Shown: one piece after another, positions 30,161 to 39,477 of the stretch
How positions within the stretch are numbered: position 1 is the stretch's first letter
Layout of the letters: the number at the start of each line of letters is the position of its first letter
Assembly: GCF_013337115.1 (NCBI RefSeq)
Contig: NZ_SGWE01000002.1
Location: 1-64,000, forward strand
DNA length: 64,000 nt
Direction: 5' to 3'
From: Deinococcus sp. JMULE3
GTDB lineage: Bacteria > Deinococcota > Deinococci > Deinococcales > Deinococcaceae
Made by a program: the position numbers and the translations under genes
Notes under the pieces: model-generated
The model's input: the letters and a program-made list of their open reading frames with translations, nothing else
What the model was told of the DNA's origin: nothing
The model's database searches: none

Positions 30161-33100
30161 TCAGTCCTCTTTCTGGTCTGACGTCGAGGGCGGATTCGTC
30201 TGTCCGGCGCTGGCAGGGGTGACCTTGGGTGCCGGGGCGGGGGAGACCCTGGGTGCAGGAGCGGGGGGTTCAGCGGGGGCTGGAGGCGTGGGCGTGCTTG
30301 CCGGTGTCGCTGCAGCAGACTGCGGGTTCGGCGTGACTGGAGCAGCCTGGGGTGCAGGTGCAGGCATCGGTGCCGGTGCAGGCGCAGGAGCAGGACGAGG
30401 TGCCGGTGCCGGAGTTGGCCGGGGTGCAGGAGCAGGAGACGCTGGTGTCGGTGCAGTCGGCACCGTAGGCGTCTCTGCAGGCGTCGATGGGGCCGGGGCA
30501 GGAGCTGGACGCGGCGCGGGGGCGGGAGACACTGGTGTCGGTGCAGTCGGCGCAGCCGGAGCCGAGGGGGTCGCGGCAGGCGTCGGTGCGGGTGCAGGGG
30601 GAGTGGGACGAGGTGCAGGAGTCGGTGTCGGGGTCGCTGGAGCAGTCGGGGCCTGTGCTGGCGTTGGGGCGGGCGCAGCAGCAGACGGCGTCTCACTCGC
30701 CGGTGCAGTGGTCGGCCTCGGGGCAGGCGGGGCTTCCGGAGTCGAGGTGGGCGCTGACGGGGCCGATGGCGCAGGGGCCGGGGAAGCGGTCGGCGCTGCC
30801 GCGGGCGTGCTCGCCGCTGCCGCTTCACGATTGGCCAGTCGTGCCTGGGAGATCTCGTTCCGGGACGGCGCACGTGCGGGCGTGGGCGCAGGGGCCGGTG
30901 CGGGCGCAGGTGCGGGGCTCGGGCCCAGCGGACTCACGTCCACCCCCGGAATCGCACGCCCTCCACTGGACGCCGCATGAATAGCCCGCCTCGGCACGCC
31001 CCCAAGGACCACTGCGGGTCTCGGACCCTGCTCTGCCCGCTGCCGGTTCCGTTCTGCTTCCACATCCAGTGGATTCGGAGCGGGTGGGGGTGCCTGGTTC
31101 GGCGTTCCGGAGTACGCCGGCAGGTTCGTTCCTTCTCCCCGGAGCGACTGGCCGTCTTGCGTTGCCTGCCGTGGGGTCACGATGGCGGGTCCCGGGCGGG
31201 CAGAACCTTCACTGCCGCCCTGGGCTCGCATGGCACTGATGGCCCGGCCGCTCGGGGGGCGGACGTCGTCGGCGTACGCGGTCGCGCCTCGGATCGCAGC
31301 AGCGCGGTCTGCCGTCGCAGTTGCCTCAGCCTCGGCAACGGTCACCCTGGGGTGCAGTTCTGCCGCGTCTGCGTCGCGCGGCCCGAACTGATTGGTACTG
31401 TCCGGTCCGCGCCTCGCCTGGATATCCTCGCGAATGGCCCGAATGTCACTCCGCACGGCCCGCGCGGGTCCAGCGACACCGGCCTCCCAGGCCTGGCCAG
31501 CCTTCTGCGCGTTGGCCGTTCCACCCCAGGCGGACGCGGCAACCTGCGCCCGAGCTGCCTGGAGGCTCTGACCGGCGGACGCCCGCACTGCCTTGGCGCC
31601 CGTGCTGAAGGATTCCTGGGCCTGGGTACCCACGGCCGTAGCGACGCCACGCCCGCCCGCGACCGCAGCGCCCGCGCGTCCCTGACCATTCTCGCGGGCA
31701 CTCCGGAAGGCTGCGTACCCCGCGCCAATCGGCGTGCTCATGCTGGGTGCTGTGACTGCTTCGGGCGGAACATTGGGATTGGTGGCCGCCGCGCCCTGAG
31801 CGCCTTCCGTGACGGTTTCAGGAGGGACACTGCCGGATGCACTGACCGATCCACTGGGCACACCTGGTGCGGCACTCTCCCCGCCAGCGGTGCTCCCTCC
31901 AGTGGAGGTCCCGCCACTTCGTTTGCCGAGCATGCCGCCCACGGCTTTGGCCTGCACGGCTTTCATGAGCATTTCAGCGCCTGCCAGTTTCGCGGCGCCG
32001 CCCAGGACTTTCGTGAGCGCTCCAGTTTCCACGCCAGAGGACTCACCGCCGCCAGAGATCCCGATCAGTCCAGCAATGCCACTGGGCAATCTGCGGAGTG
32101 CGGACGCGGCAATCGACAGGCCGACGATCAAGGCGGCCACCATCAGGATCATCTGCCCGAACAGTTCTTTCAGGCTGCTCAGGTCGGACTGAATCGGGAG
32201 CATGACCTGCTCGTTGAGCTGGCACCCGATCTCCGTGAAGCTGCACCCCTGATCGATACTCCGCTGGTACCGTTGGAGGTTCGTGGCCACTTCAGCGTTC
32301 ATCTTGGTCACCGTCGGCGTCAGGCGAGCCGCAGGGATGCTCAGGCCCACCGTGGTGACGCTCGCCACCCCAACCGGCATGAGCGCGGCCGTCAACATGG
32401 CCGCGAGGTACGAAGCACCAACGTACCCGGCGGGTTGGAATCGGCCCAGCACCAGGAAGGCAATGGCGATGGGCAACAGCAGCAGGGACAGTTGCAGACC
32501 GAACCCCACCGCGAAGATGATCCCGGCGAAAATGGCGAACAGCCCGTACAGGAGGAGGAAGCCGATGTTGAACACCCAGCCGTTCCCGGAGAAGGCCTGA
32601 TTGATGCCAGCCTGATCCTTCTCCAGCTGCTGGGCGTACAGGCTGTTCACGAGGTTGGGGTCCTTCAAGTCGCCCGAAATTTCCCCAGCCTTGATCGCGT
32701 CCAGCTGCTTGCGGATCTCCGCTGCCTGAGAGCCGCGCGCGACGAGCAGGGCGACGTTCTTCCCTAACGCTCGTGTTTGCTCCTGCACGCTCGTCGGGCC
32801 TTCCGTCATGGCGCGGGTGCCTACAGCTGCTGACATGCTGTACAGGCTGACGAATCCTTCCATGGCACTGGCCTGAATGTCGGGCAACAGTCCCTTGTTC
32901 TCCCGGGCGGGGGACACGAGCAGGCCGATCACGGCGGCGATCATGAAGGGCATGAGCGCCTTCTCCGGCGCCCCACCCATGACCGCGGCGAAGAGCTTCC
33001 AGAAGAAGAACGCGGCCGTCAGGGTCAGGCCGACGGTCGCCATGCCAGTCCAGAGGCCCCACCGTGCCCAGAGGTCGATGTTCTGAGCGAAGAGGCAGGG

Positions 33101-33232
33101 CGCGTTGGGGAGGAACGCACTCAGGGTCACGTCAGCGGTTGACGCGACGGCTGCGGTGGGGCACTCGACGGGGGTGCCTGCGGCGTGCGCCACCCCGGCA
33201 AGCAGGACCAGCAGGGGCAGCGCACGAATCAC
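30161..33232 (-). CDS. VirB6/TrbL-like channel protein with long Pro/Ala tail, 1023 aa
   Basis: A signal peptide (ALPLLVLLAGVAHAAG) is followed by at least six hydrophobic segments over residues 55-400 (TVGLTLTAAFFFWKLF, FNIGFLLLYGLFAIFAGII, LSLLLLPIAIAFLVLG and others), as in VirB6/TrbL. Residues beyond about 700 are APAP-type low complexity, probably an extended cytoplasmic or periplasmic tail. GTG 33232 overlaps the stop of the upstream gene. It forms the inner-membrane channel. Confidence 0.78.
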   Translation of the reverse strand: MIRALPLLVLLAGVAHAAGTPVECPTAAVASTADVTLSAFLPNAPCLFAQNIDLWARWGLWTGMATVGLTLTAAFFFWKLFAAVMGGAPEKALMPFMIAAVIGLLVSPARENKGLLPDIQASAMEGFVSLYSMSAAVGTRAMTEGPTSVQEQTRALGKNVALLVARGSQAAEIRKQLDAIKAGEISGDLKDPNLVNSLYAQQLEKDQAGINQAFSGNGWVFNIGFLLLYGLFAIFAGIIFAVGFGLQLSLLLLPIAIAFLVLGRFQPAGYVGASYLAAMLTAALMPVGVASVTTVGLSIPAARLTPTVTKMNAEVATNLQRYQRSIDQGCSFTEIGCQLNEQVMLPIQSDLSSLKELFGQMILMVAALIVGLSIAASALRRLPSGIAGLIGISGGGESSGVETGALTKVLGGAAKLAGAEMLMKAVQAKAVGGMLGKRSGGTSTGGSTAGGESAAPGVPSGSVSASGSVPPETVTEGAQGAAATNPNVPPEAVTAPSMSTPIGAGYAAFRSARENGQGRAGAAVAGGRGVATAVGTQAQESFSTGAKAVRASAGQSLQAARAQVAASAWGGTANAQKAGQAWEAGVAGPARAVRSDIRAIREDIQARRGPDSTNQFGPRDADAAELHPRVTVAEAEATATADRAAAIRGATAYADDVRPPSGRAISAMRAQGGSEGSARPGPAIVTPRQATQDGQSLRGEGTNLPAYSGTPNQAPPPAPNPLDVEAERNRQRAEQGPRPAVVLGGVPRRAIHAASSGGRAIPGVDVSPLGPSPAPAPAPAPAPTPARAPSRNEISQARLANREAAAASTPAAAPTASPAPAPSAPSAPTSTPEAPPAPRPTTAPASETPSAAAPAPTPAQAPTAPATPTPTPAPRPTPPAPAPTPAATPSAPAAPTAPTPVSPAPAPRPAPAPAPSTPAETPTVPTAPTPASPAPAPRPTPAPAPRPAPAPAPAPMPAPAPQAAPVTPNPQSAAATPASTPTPPAPAEPPAPAPRVSPAPAPKVTPASAGQTNPPSTSDQKED

Positions 33233-34305
33233 TTGCTGCCGCCCATCAGGCTGCGGATGTCACTGCGCCGCTCATCACTCGGGCGGAGTGTCTGCCCGAT
33301 GCTGTCCGCGAGCAGGTCCGTGCGTTTGACCATGGACTTGTACTCTTCCTCCTGGCGGCGCGTGGTCTCCTCGATGAGCTGCCGGTTCCGCGCGGTCCGC
33401 TCCCGCTCCTGCTGCTGGAAGTGACTGAGCAGCTGGTCGTTCTGCTCGTTCGTGATGGTCTGGTTCTGGCTGATCGTGGCGAGCTGCTGACTGAGGGCAT
33501 CGAACCCACCCGCGTTGACGTTCAGTTGCTCGATGGCCATGGTGCCCAGGATCTTCAGGGCCCCCTCGGCACTCAGGGTCGCCTGGAGGTTCGCGGCCTG
33601 CCCGGGCGCGCGGCGGGCGGCGTCCGCGGCCACCTGACTGGTGCGGGTCACGAGTTTCATCGAGTCTCGCTGACTGGCGGCCATTTCACCCGCCTGCCGG
33701 ATGCGGGTGCGGAGGCCTTTCAGTTCCTCCTCCCGCTGCACGAGGGCACGGTACCTCGGCATGTCCCGCTGGGACTGGGCCTGGCTGATCTGTGAGCGCA
33801 CGTCCGCGATCTGCTGGTCTGCTGACGACAGGATGCGCGCGACGCTGCCCCGGGGGTCGTTCGGGTCGATGGTGCGGGCGTTCCCATTCAGGGAACTCAG
33901 GCCGCCGAACTGCCCGACCAGGCTGTTGATGCTGTTCACGCGGTCGGAGAAGTTGCTGTTACTGAACATCTGCCGGACCGTGTTCCGGGCTTCGTTGATC
34001 TGCTTGACGTACGCCATGCCACGGTTCCCGGCGTCGATGATGGGCATGATCGTCGTCTTCATGTCCATGTAGGTATTGACGATGGGTTTGAGCATCTGCG
34101 CGAACGGCCCGATGACGGGGACCATCGTGAGTAGATCAATGGCTTTGGAGAGCATGGCGATCGTGCTGTCGACAGTCATCATGACGTTGTTGGCGCCGTC
34201 GAGCGCCCCGCTGATGGGGTCGAGGATGTCGTCCTGGGCGAGTGCGGGGCCGGATATGAAGGCCGTGAGCGCCAGTGTTCGGGTCACTGCGGGTCTATGC
34301 GGCAT
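33229..34305 (-). CDS. VirB5/TrbJ-like exported coiled-coil protein, 358 aa
   Basis: A signal peptide (VTRTLALTAFISGPALAQ) is followed by a hydrophobic helix pair and long coiled coil (QQIADVRSQISQAQSQRD, EEELKGLRTRIRQAGEMAA, ERERTARNRQLIEETTRR). Position between VirB4 and VirB6 is typical for VirB5/TrbJ. ATG 34305 has a GGAGGAG ribosome site and overlaps the end of virB4. Confidence 0.65.
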   Translation of the reverse strand: MPHRPAVTRTLALTAFISGPALAQDDILDPISGALDGANNVMMTVDSTIAMLSKAIDLLTMVPVIGPFAQMLKPIVNTYMDMKTTIMPIIDAGNRGMAYVKQINEARNTVRQMFSNSNFSDRVNSINSLVGQFGGLSSLNGNARTIDPNDPRGSVARILSSADQQIADVRSQISQAQSQRDMPRYRALVQREEELKGLRTRIRQAGEMAASQRDSMKLVTRTSQVAADAARRAPGQAANLQATLSAEGALKILGTMAIEQLNVNAGGFDALSQQLATISQNQTITNEQNDQLLSHFQQQERERTARNRQLIEETTRRQEEEYKSMVKRTDLLADSIGQTLRPSDERRSDIRSLMGGSK

Positions 34306-36886
34306 GCTGCTCCTCCTGCGCGATGTGAATGGCGGCCCGGGCTTCATCCCCGGCGTACAGTTCTGCCGCCACGTGGGCCCGGTAGTCTGCTTCCTCCTTT
34401 TCACTGGTGCTCATCCAGTACGCCTCCCGGGAGAGCCACAGCTGGCCGACATCGCCGTCCAGGTGCCCACTCCCGCCGTTCTGGAGGACAAGGACCTCGC
34501 GGAACCGGTTCGCTTCGCCGCTCAGCGAGGCGTACAGGGCACGCATGGACGCATTCAGATCGAAGAGTGCGGCGACATCTTCTCGCTCGGACGGCTTGCT
34601 CTCCAGCAGGATGCGGGTGTTCGCGTTGTTGACGACGTCCTTATAGGCTTTTGCGGTCTCGATGTTCTGCATGGCCAGGATGGGAATCATCCCGAGGGAA
34701 CGGCCCGTCATGAACAGGCGGTTGGTGAGCTGGACGAGACCGGGAAGCTCCTTCGCGACCCCCGCTTCTTCTATGACGATGACCTTCCGGCCTTCCATGT
34801 TCATGCTTCGATTCCAGACGAGTTCGTTGGTCAGCAGCGTCCCGATGGTCAGGAGCTGGGGGTGGTCAATCATGCCGCTGATATCGAGGTACAGGTACCG
34901 GGACTGAACGTTCACGGTGGTGGGGCCGTCCAACAGGCTCCCGATTGGCGTTTTTTCGGTGGTGTAGGCCCGGAGTTCGTTGGCGACGTCGCTCACCTCA
35001 CGGCGCAGCTCCGACTCGGACTGGACGGGCTTGTCCCCCACGATGTTCAGACGCGAAATGATGTCCGCGAAGTCCGTCAGGGTCCCCTCGCCCGTGTAGC
35101 GGTCGACCACCTCACCGCCCCGGTCCACGGGCCGGGAGAACCGTCGGTAGAACACCTGGATGGCCTCGTGCAGAATGCTGACGCGCCGCCCACTCAGGTC
35201 GTTGATGCGCAGGGCGCGCATCAACTCCAGCAGGTACGAGATTTTTTCGGCAGTGACCGTGTCGTCCTCATCGCGAAGATCGAATGGATTGATGCGGACC
35301 CGCTCGCCGGAGGGGAGCCGGGCGTTGGGCTTGATGCTGACGATGGCATCGGCGGCACCAAGCGCCGTGAAGAGTGGGAGGTAGTCCCGTTTCGGGTCGA
35401 CGACCGTCAGGGAGGCCTGATGTCGGTGCACCAGCCCGGCAGCGAGCATGGAGATCAGAACGCTCTTCCCCCCGCCACTGCTGCCCGCTACCACCACGCC
35501 CGCGTTGCGGATACCCGGTGCGACTGGCGAGATCGAGAACACGTTGCCCCGTCGGCCTCGCAGGGGCAGCACGCCTTCACGCGTTCCCGACCATGGACCA
35601 GCCTGCGGCATGCAATCGACCGCGTTCCGGTAGTACGCCGCCACCTGATACGCGCTGCGCTTCCCGCTGAAGGGCGCATTCTGCAGGTACAGGTGAATGC
35701 CGTCCGCGTGCGACGCGATGCGGGGCATGCAGCCCCCGACCGAACTGAAGGCCGCGAGTGTCCGCTCACGCCGTTCGTCCAGTTCCTCCTGAGAGCGAGC
35801 GAAGATGATGGCGTGCATGCTCATTTCCGTGAGGACCTGCCCCATCTCCAGGGCCTGCACCAGGGCCGTCCCTTCCGAGATGCGCGTGTACACTTCACGC
35901 CCGGCCTTCATGGAGGGATCACTGGCAGCCGTTTCCTGCTTGTCCAGTGACTCGTTGATCTGCGCGCGGACTTTCGGGGCGTCCACGACCAGGTACTCGA
36001 CCATGAACGTGGAGTGCGTGCCGCCCAGGGCCTGGATGATTTCTTCCGTGGCACCGACGTGGGTGCTCCGGGTCGGCTTGAGGAACGACACGATGCCCAC
36101 CCGGGTGTGGCCGACGGTGAAGCAGGCGTCATGGTCCAGATCGATACCGCTGCACGCGACCTGGGCGCGCATGGTCGCCACGAAGGGACGTGGCGCCTTG
36201 GGATTGTTCTTGAGCTTCTGGCCGACGCGGTAGGCGGCCAGGTCACCGGCGTCGAGATCCCGTTGATAGACGGGTTTCTCCGCGCTGGCCATACCCGGGT
36301 TGAAGTAATCGACGATACGCGCCCAGACGTCGTCACTGGACATGGGGCTCGTGCGCATACCGCCGAGGGTGAGCTGCCGGGCGAGGCGACTCTGGAGCGT
36401 GGCCGCTTTGGAGACCAGGGCTTGCAGGTTGACGTCCTTGTACGGCGTCTTCTTGGGTCGGCCGGGCACGGTGAGGGTCACCGTGAAGTAGGCCGAGCTG
36501 TCGCTGACCCAGTGGCCACGCCGCATGCGTTCGAGGACCGCGTGATTCGCCTGGAGCATCCGCTCGACGGGACTGCCATCCCGCTCGATGGGCGCGAGTT
36601 GGGCGAGTGCCGTCCGGGTGGCCGGGCGATTGTCCAGGTAGAAGCGCACCACGGCGCCGGCAGGCAGCGCTCCCTGAATCGCGGCCATGATGCGGTCCCG
36701 ATTGGCCACCCGGACGTCCGGCGTGGCCCGGGCCGCGGACAGGAGATCGACGTTCAGCCCGAACGTCATCTTGTTGTCGAGCGTGAAGACCGTGCCGTTC
36801 TCGAGGCCGTGGTACGTCAACTGCTGGGTGAGGTTACTTTGGTTCTCCGCCACTTTCAGGGCGTTGCCGACGTCGTGGTAGGGCAT
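34295..36886 (-). CDS. virB4: VirB4-type secretion ATPase, 863 aa
   Basis: Walker A GSSGGGKSVLIS is near residue 470, with TVVDPKRDYLPL and VIVIEEAGVAKEL (Walker B) following, and a MQNIETAKAY motif typical of VirB4/TraC. The ~420-residue N-terminal part matches the VirB4 N domain in size. ATG 36886 abuts the virB3 stop. It powers pilus assembly and substrate transfer. Confidence 0.88.
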   Translation of the reverse strand: MPYHDVGNALKVAENQSNLTQQLTYHGLENGTVFTLDNKMTFGLNVDLLSAARATPDVRVANRDRIMAAIQGALPAGAVVRFYLDNRPATRTALAQLAPIERDGSPVERMLQANHAVLERMRRGHWVSDSSAYFTVTLTVPGRPKKTPYKDVNLQALVSKAATLQSRLARQLTLGGMRTSPMSSDDVWARIVDYFNPGMASAEKPVYQRDLDAGDLAAYRVGQKLKNNPKAPRPFVATMRAQVACSGIDLDHDACFTVGHTRVGIVSFLKPTRSTHVGATEEIIQALGGTHSTFMVEYLVVDAPKVRAQINESLDKQETAASDPSMKAGREVYTRISEGTALVQALEMGQVLTEMSMHAIIFARSQEELDERRERTLAAFSSVGGCMPRIASHADGIHLYLQNAPFSGKRSAYQVAAYYRNAVDCMPQAGPWSGTREGVLPLRGRRGNVFSISPVAPGIRNAGVVVAGSSGGGKSVLISMLAAGLVHRHQASLTVVDPKRDYLPLFTALGAADAIVSIKPNARLPSGERVRINPFDLRDEDDTVTAEKISYLLELMRALRINDLSGRRVSILHEAIQVFYRRFSRPVDRGGEVVDRYTGEGTLTDFADIISRLNIVGDKPVQSESELRREVSDVANELRAYTTEKTPIGSLLDGPTTVNVQSRYLYLDISGMIDHPQLLTIGTLLTNELVWNRSMNMEGRKVIVIEEAGVAKELPGLVQLTNRLFMTGRSLGMIPILAMQNIETAKAYKDVVNNANTRILLESKPSEREDVAALFDLNASMRALYASLSGEANRFREVLVLQNGGSGHLDGDVGQLWLSREAYWMSTSEKEEADYRAHVAAELYAGDEARAAIHIAQEEQHAA

Positions 36887-37210
36887 TCAGTCCACCTTGA
36901 AGGGAATGGGTTCCGGGTCCGGACGGGTGGTGAGGCCGCCCCGGAAGTAGACGGTGGCGACGTAATGCTCCAGGAACACGGGGGGAAGCTGCTGGAAGAT
37001 GTAGCGGACAATGGGCACCGTCACGAACCGGAACGAGGCCCACGCGACGGCACCCGAGACGACCGGGGCAAACCCCCAGTCGCCGAGGAGGAGCTGCATG
37101 AAGAAGTAAGGGAAGGCGGCCAGGACGACGGCGAGCATGAAATGCGTCACCTCGTCCAGGCCCGCCTTCGGGACCCCCTTCCGGTACTGTGGGAATGGAA
37201 TCTCGTCCAT
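36887..37210 (-). CDS. VirB3-like membrane protein, 107 aa
   Basis: Two hydrophobic segments (FMLAVVLAAFPYFFMQLLLG, APVVSGAVAWASFRFV) and a C-terminal tail of the size expected for VirB3. It sits between the VirB2-like pilin and VirB4, the standard order. ATG 37210. Confidence 0.75.
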   Translation of the reverse strand: MDEIPFPQYRKGVPKAGLDEVTHFMLAVVLAAFPYFFMQLLLGDWGFAPVVSGAVAWASFRFVTVPIVRYIFQQLPPVFLEHYVATVYFRGGLTTRPDPEPIPFKVD

Positions 37211-37220
37211 ACGTGGTCCG

Positions 37221-37577
37221 TCAGCAGACGATGCCGAACGACGCGCCCAGGGAGATCAGGGCGGGGATGATCACGACGGCGCCGATGCCCCGGAAGAGGT
37301 AGACGTTGCCGCCGCGGCCGCCGAAGATCATCAGGATCGCGCCGATGATGAAGAACACGAGGGCGACCAGCGTGACCCACTTGCTCTGGGGGAGGATGTT
37401 CACGTACTTGCAGAACACCCCGGCTTTGTCGTCCATGTTCTTCTGGAAGGCTTCGGGGGTGGCCTGCGCGAACGCACTTGAGGTGACGGCGAGGGTGAGC
37501 AGGACCACGAGGCGCAGGTACAGGGCGTTCACGGCGTGCAGGGCGGAAACGGGGCGGACAGGGTTCTGAGTGTTCAT
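37221..37577 (-). CDS. VirB2-like pilin, 118 aa
   Basis: A signal-type segment (LRLVVLLTLAVTSSAFAQA) is followed by two transmembrane helices (WVTLVALVFFIIGAILMIFG, GIGAVVIIPALISLGASFG), as in VirB2/TrbC pilins. ATG 37577 has GGAGG seven bases upstream and overlaps the stop of a 5-codon leader. It heads the virB2-B3-B4-B5-B6 operon. Confidence 0.75.
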   Translation of the reverse strand: MNTQNPVRPVSALHAVNALYLRLVVLLTLAVTSSAFAQATPEAFQKNMDDKAGVFCKYVNILPQSKWVTLVALVFFIIGAILMIFGGRGGNVYLFRGIGAVVIIPALISLGASFGIVC

Positions 37578-37591
37578 GGGTGGACCTCCAT
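37574..37591 (-). CDS. Putative 5-aa leader MEVHP before virB2
   Basis: ATG 37591 is five bases after the -10 box of a GTCACCCC promoter; the TGA overlaps the virB2 ATG. It contains the virB2 Shine-Dalgarno. A leaderless mini-ORF that couples to the pilin gene fits. Confidence 0.35.
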   Translation of the reverse strand: MEVHP

Positions 37592-37596
37592 CCCGC

Positions 37597-37619
37597 ACCG
37601 TGAGGGACGTAGGGGTGAC
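37597..37619 (-). promoter_or_regulatory. GTCACCCC promoter of the virB2 operon
   Basis: GTCACCCC (37612-37619), nine bases, CACGGT (37597-37602), then five bases to the leader ATG 37591. Divergent to the virB10 promoter at 37691. Confidence 0.7.
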
Positions 37620-37690
37620 CGCCCACGCAGGGGAAGTACCCCCCCCTTCGGGGGTATTCCAGATGCGCGTGGAAATTCGGGGTGCATGTC

Positions 37691-37713
37691 GTCACCCCGA
37701 GGACAGGCACGCT
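37691..37713 (+). promoter_or_regulatory. GTCACCCC promoter of the virB10-like gene
   Basis: GTCACCCC (37691-37698), nine bases, CACGCT (37708-37713), six bases, ATG 37720. The two divergent boxes are 71 bp apart. Confidence 0.72.
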
Positions 37714-37719
37714 GACGGC

Positions 37720-39477
37720 ATGCCATATCACGCTGAACACCGCGCCGAGATCGAACGTCAACTCCATGCCCTGGACCCCGACCTGACGCTGGTCGAGCCG
37801 GAGAGCCCCGAATTCTCGACCTTCCTCGGGCAGGTCTCCGCTCAGGACGCCACGCTCGCCCGGCGGATCAATGAGGCCGTGATCGACGAGCAGGCTGAGG
37901 AGGCCCGCGAGCTGTTCGGGAAGGCGAGTCAGAAGGGCAACGCCATGACGGTCCTGACCACGCAGTTCCAGCGAGCTCAGGGGAAAAGTGCACGAGGGAA
38001 GGGGCGGGTGCGTCCGGCCACGTTCGTCGTGGGCGCCGGAGGCCTGCTGCTTGCGGCCGTGCTGATCACGGCGGTCATGCCGGAGAAAAAGGCCGCCGCA
38101 TCCAAGAGTGAAGAGGCCGTGTCGGAGGCCGTCACCCCCACGGTCGCGGCCGCGCCGACCAGTAGCCTGCCGCAGAGTACGCAGGACACCCCCACACCTG
38201 TTGAGCCGATCACGCCGAGCAGCACGCCGGTGGCTGCACCGGAACCCATCTCGCCGACACCGGTCACCCCTACGCCTGCTGCGCCAGCACCAGTCGAGCC
38301 GGTCACGCCCGTGCAGAGTGCATACCCAGACGTGACGCCCATGCCAGTCACCTCTGCGCCCGTCACCCCTACGCCGGTGCCCGTCACGTCGACGCGTCTC
38401 CCTGATCCGTACGGGGGTTCAGTTGCGGCCCCGCAGCCGATCACGGCGGCGCCCGTGCCCGTGACGGCCAGGGCCACCCCCGTGACGGTCACCCCTACGT
38501 CTGCCTTCACCGGGGTAGCCCCTGCTGCGTCTGCGGCACCCGTCGAACGACAGGCCCTGATCTCCCAGCAACCTGCAGGGGCAGCCAGTCAGCCGGAGAC
38601 CCGTCCCGCGGTCGTGGCGACGACGCCCGCGCCAGCGACCCCGCGTGCGGCCTTGACTTCCACGACGCCTGCGGCATCGGCTGCACCCCAGGCGACGGGC
38701 TTGGTGTCTCGCGCGGCCACGGAGCGGCCATCTGCCAACGCGACGGGCGGTCTCGTTTCCAGTGCTGCTGCCACGCCCGCGCAGTCGGGTGCCCTGGTCA
38801 GCGCGAGCACTGCGACTTCGCAGGCCACCACGACGGGCGGCTTCGTGTCCACGAGTTCGGGGCGTACCGTGCAACCCGAACTCTCCACCCCGGCCACCCC
38901 TGCGTCTTCACCCGCCCCTACGCCCTCCGCAGCTCCTCAGGTGGCCGGTGATGCCCGCAGTGTGGCCATGCCGGGGAGTGTGGTGGAAGCGACCCTGACG
39001 ACACCGGTCGCCGTGTATCCCGGAGTCACGCATCCCGTCTGGGCACGCTCTGCTGACGGGGCGATGTGGCGGGGCACGGCTTCCCTCGATGACCGTGGAC
39101 GGATCCTGCTGGCCTTCACGATGCTGCTCACGCAGACGGGCACGCAGGTACCTGTCACTGCTTATGTGGAGTCGTCGGACGGCCCTGGTATTGGCGGGCG
39201 CGTGCGGACCGCGTCACCGAATGCCGCCAGGACGGCGCTGAATGGCCTGCTCACTGGCGTTCAGTCCTTCGTGCAGTCCCAGTCGGCCAAGTCAACGACG
39301 TACTCCGCGTCAGGCCTGGTCACGACGCAGGAGCGCCCGCAGAACTTCTGGCTCGCGCTGGGCGGCAACCTGGCCCAGGCGTTCGTCGTGCCGGACACCA
39401 AAGCGCAGGTCGTGCCCTTCGGACAGCTGCCCGCCGGAGAGCCGCTCGCCATCCGAATCGACGTGAGCGTGAAGTGA
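37720..39477 (+). CDS. VirB10/TrbI-like protein, 585 aa
   Basis: A cytoplasmic N-terminus is followed by one membrane segment (ATFVVGAGGLLLAAVLITAVM region, near residue 107), a ~270-residue Pro/Thr/Ala-rich periplasmic stretch (TPTPVTPT type), and a C-terminal VirB10-like beta domain (GSVVEATLTTPVAVYPG, DDRGRILLAFTMLL, GIGGRVR). It spans the envelope and transmits energy to the outer channel. ATG 37720 is leaderless. Confidence 0.75.
   Translation: MPYHAEHRAEIERQLHALDPDLTLVEPESPEFSTFLGQVSAQDATLARRINEAVIDEQAEEARELFGKASQKGNAMTVLTTQFQRAQGKSARGKGRVRPATFVVGAGGLLLAAVLITAVMPEKKAAASKSEEAVSEAVTPTVAAAPTSSLPQSTQDTPTPVEPITPSSTPVAAPEPISPTPVTPTPAAPAPVEPVTPVQSAYPDVTPMPVTSAPVTPTPVPVTSTRLPDPYGGSVAAPQPITAAPVPVTARATPVTVTPTSAFTGVAPAASAAPVERQALISQQPAGAASQPETRPAVVATTPAPATPRAALTSTTPAASAAPQATGLVSRAATERPSANATGGLVSSAAATPAQSGALVSASTATSQATTTGGFVSTSSGRTVQPELSTPATPASSPAPTPSAAPQVAGDARSVAMPGSVVEATLTTPVAVYPGVTHPVWARSADGAMWRGTASLDDRGRILLAFTMLLTQTGTQVPVTAYVESSDGPGIGGRVRTASPNAARTALNGLLTGVQSFVQSQSAKSTTYSASGLVTTQERPQNFWLALGGNLAQAFVVPDTKAQVVPFGQLPAGEPLAIRIDVSVK

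Noticed and set aside
30874..30980. N-terminal extension of VirD4 to 30873
   Set aside because: The extra 290 residues are Arg/Pro low complexity, an antiphase reading of the VirB6-like Pro/Ala tail.
30977..32767. Plus-strand 596-codon frame opposite the VirB6-like gene
   Set aside because: Antisense shadow of a Pro/Ala-rich coding region with no ribosome site.
33181..33198. Third copy of the 35-bp repeat core
   Set aside because: Only 18 bp match and they lie inside signal-peptide codons of the VirB6-like gene; probably chance.
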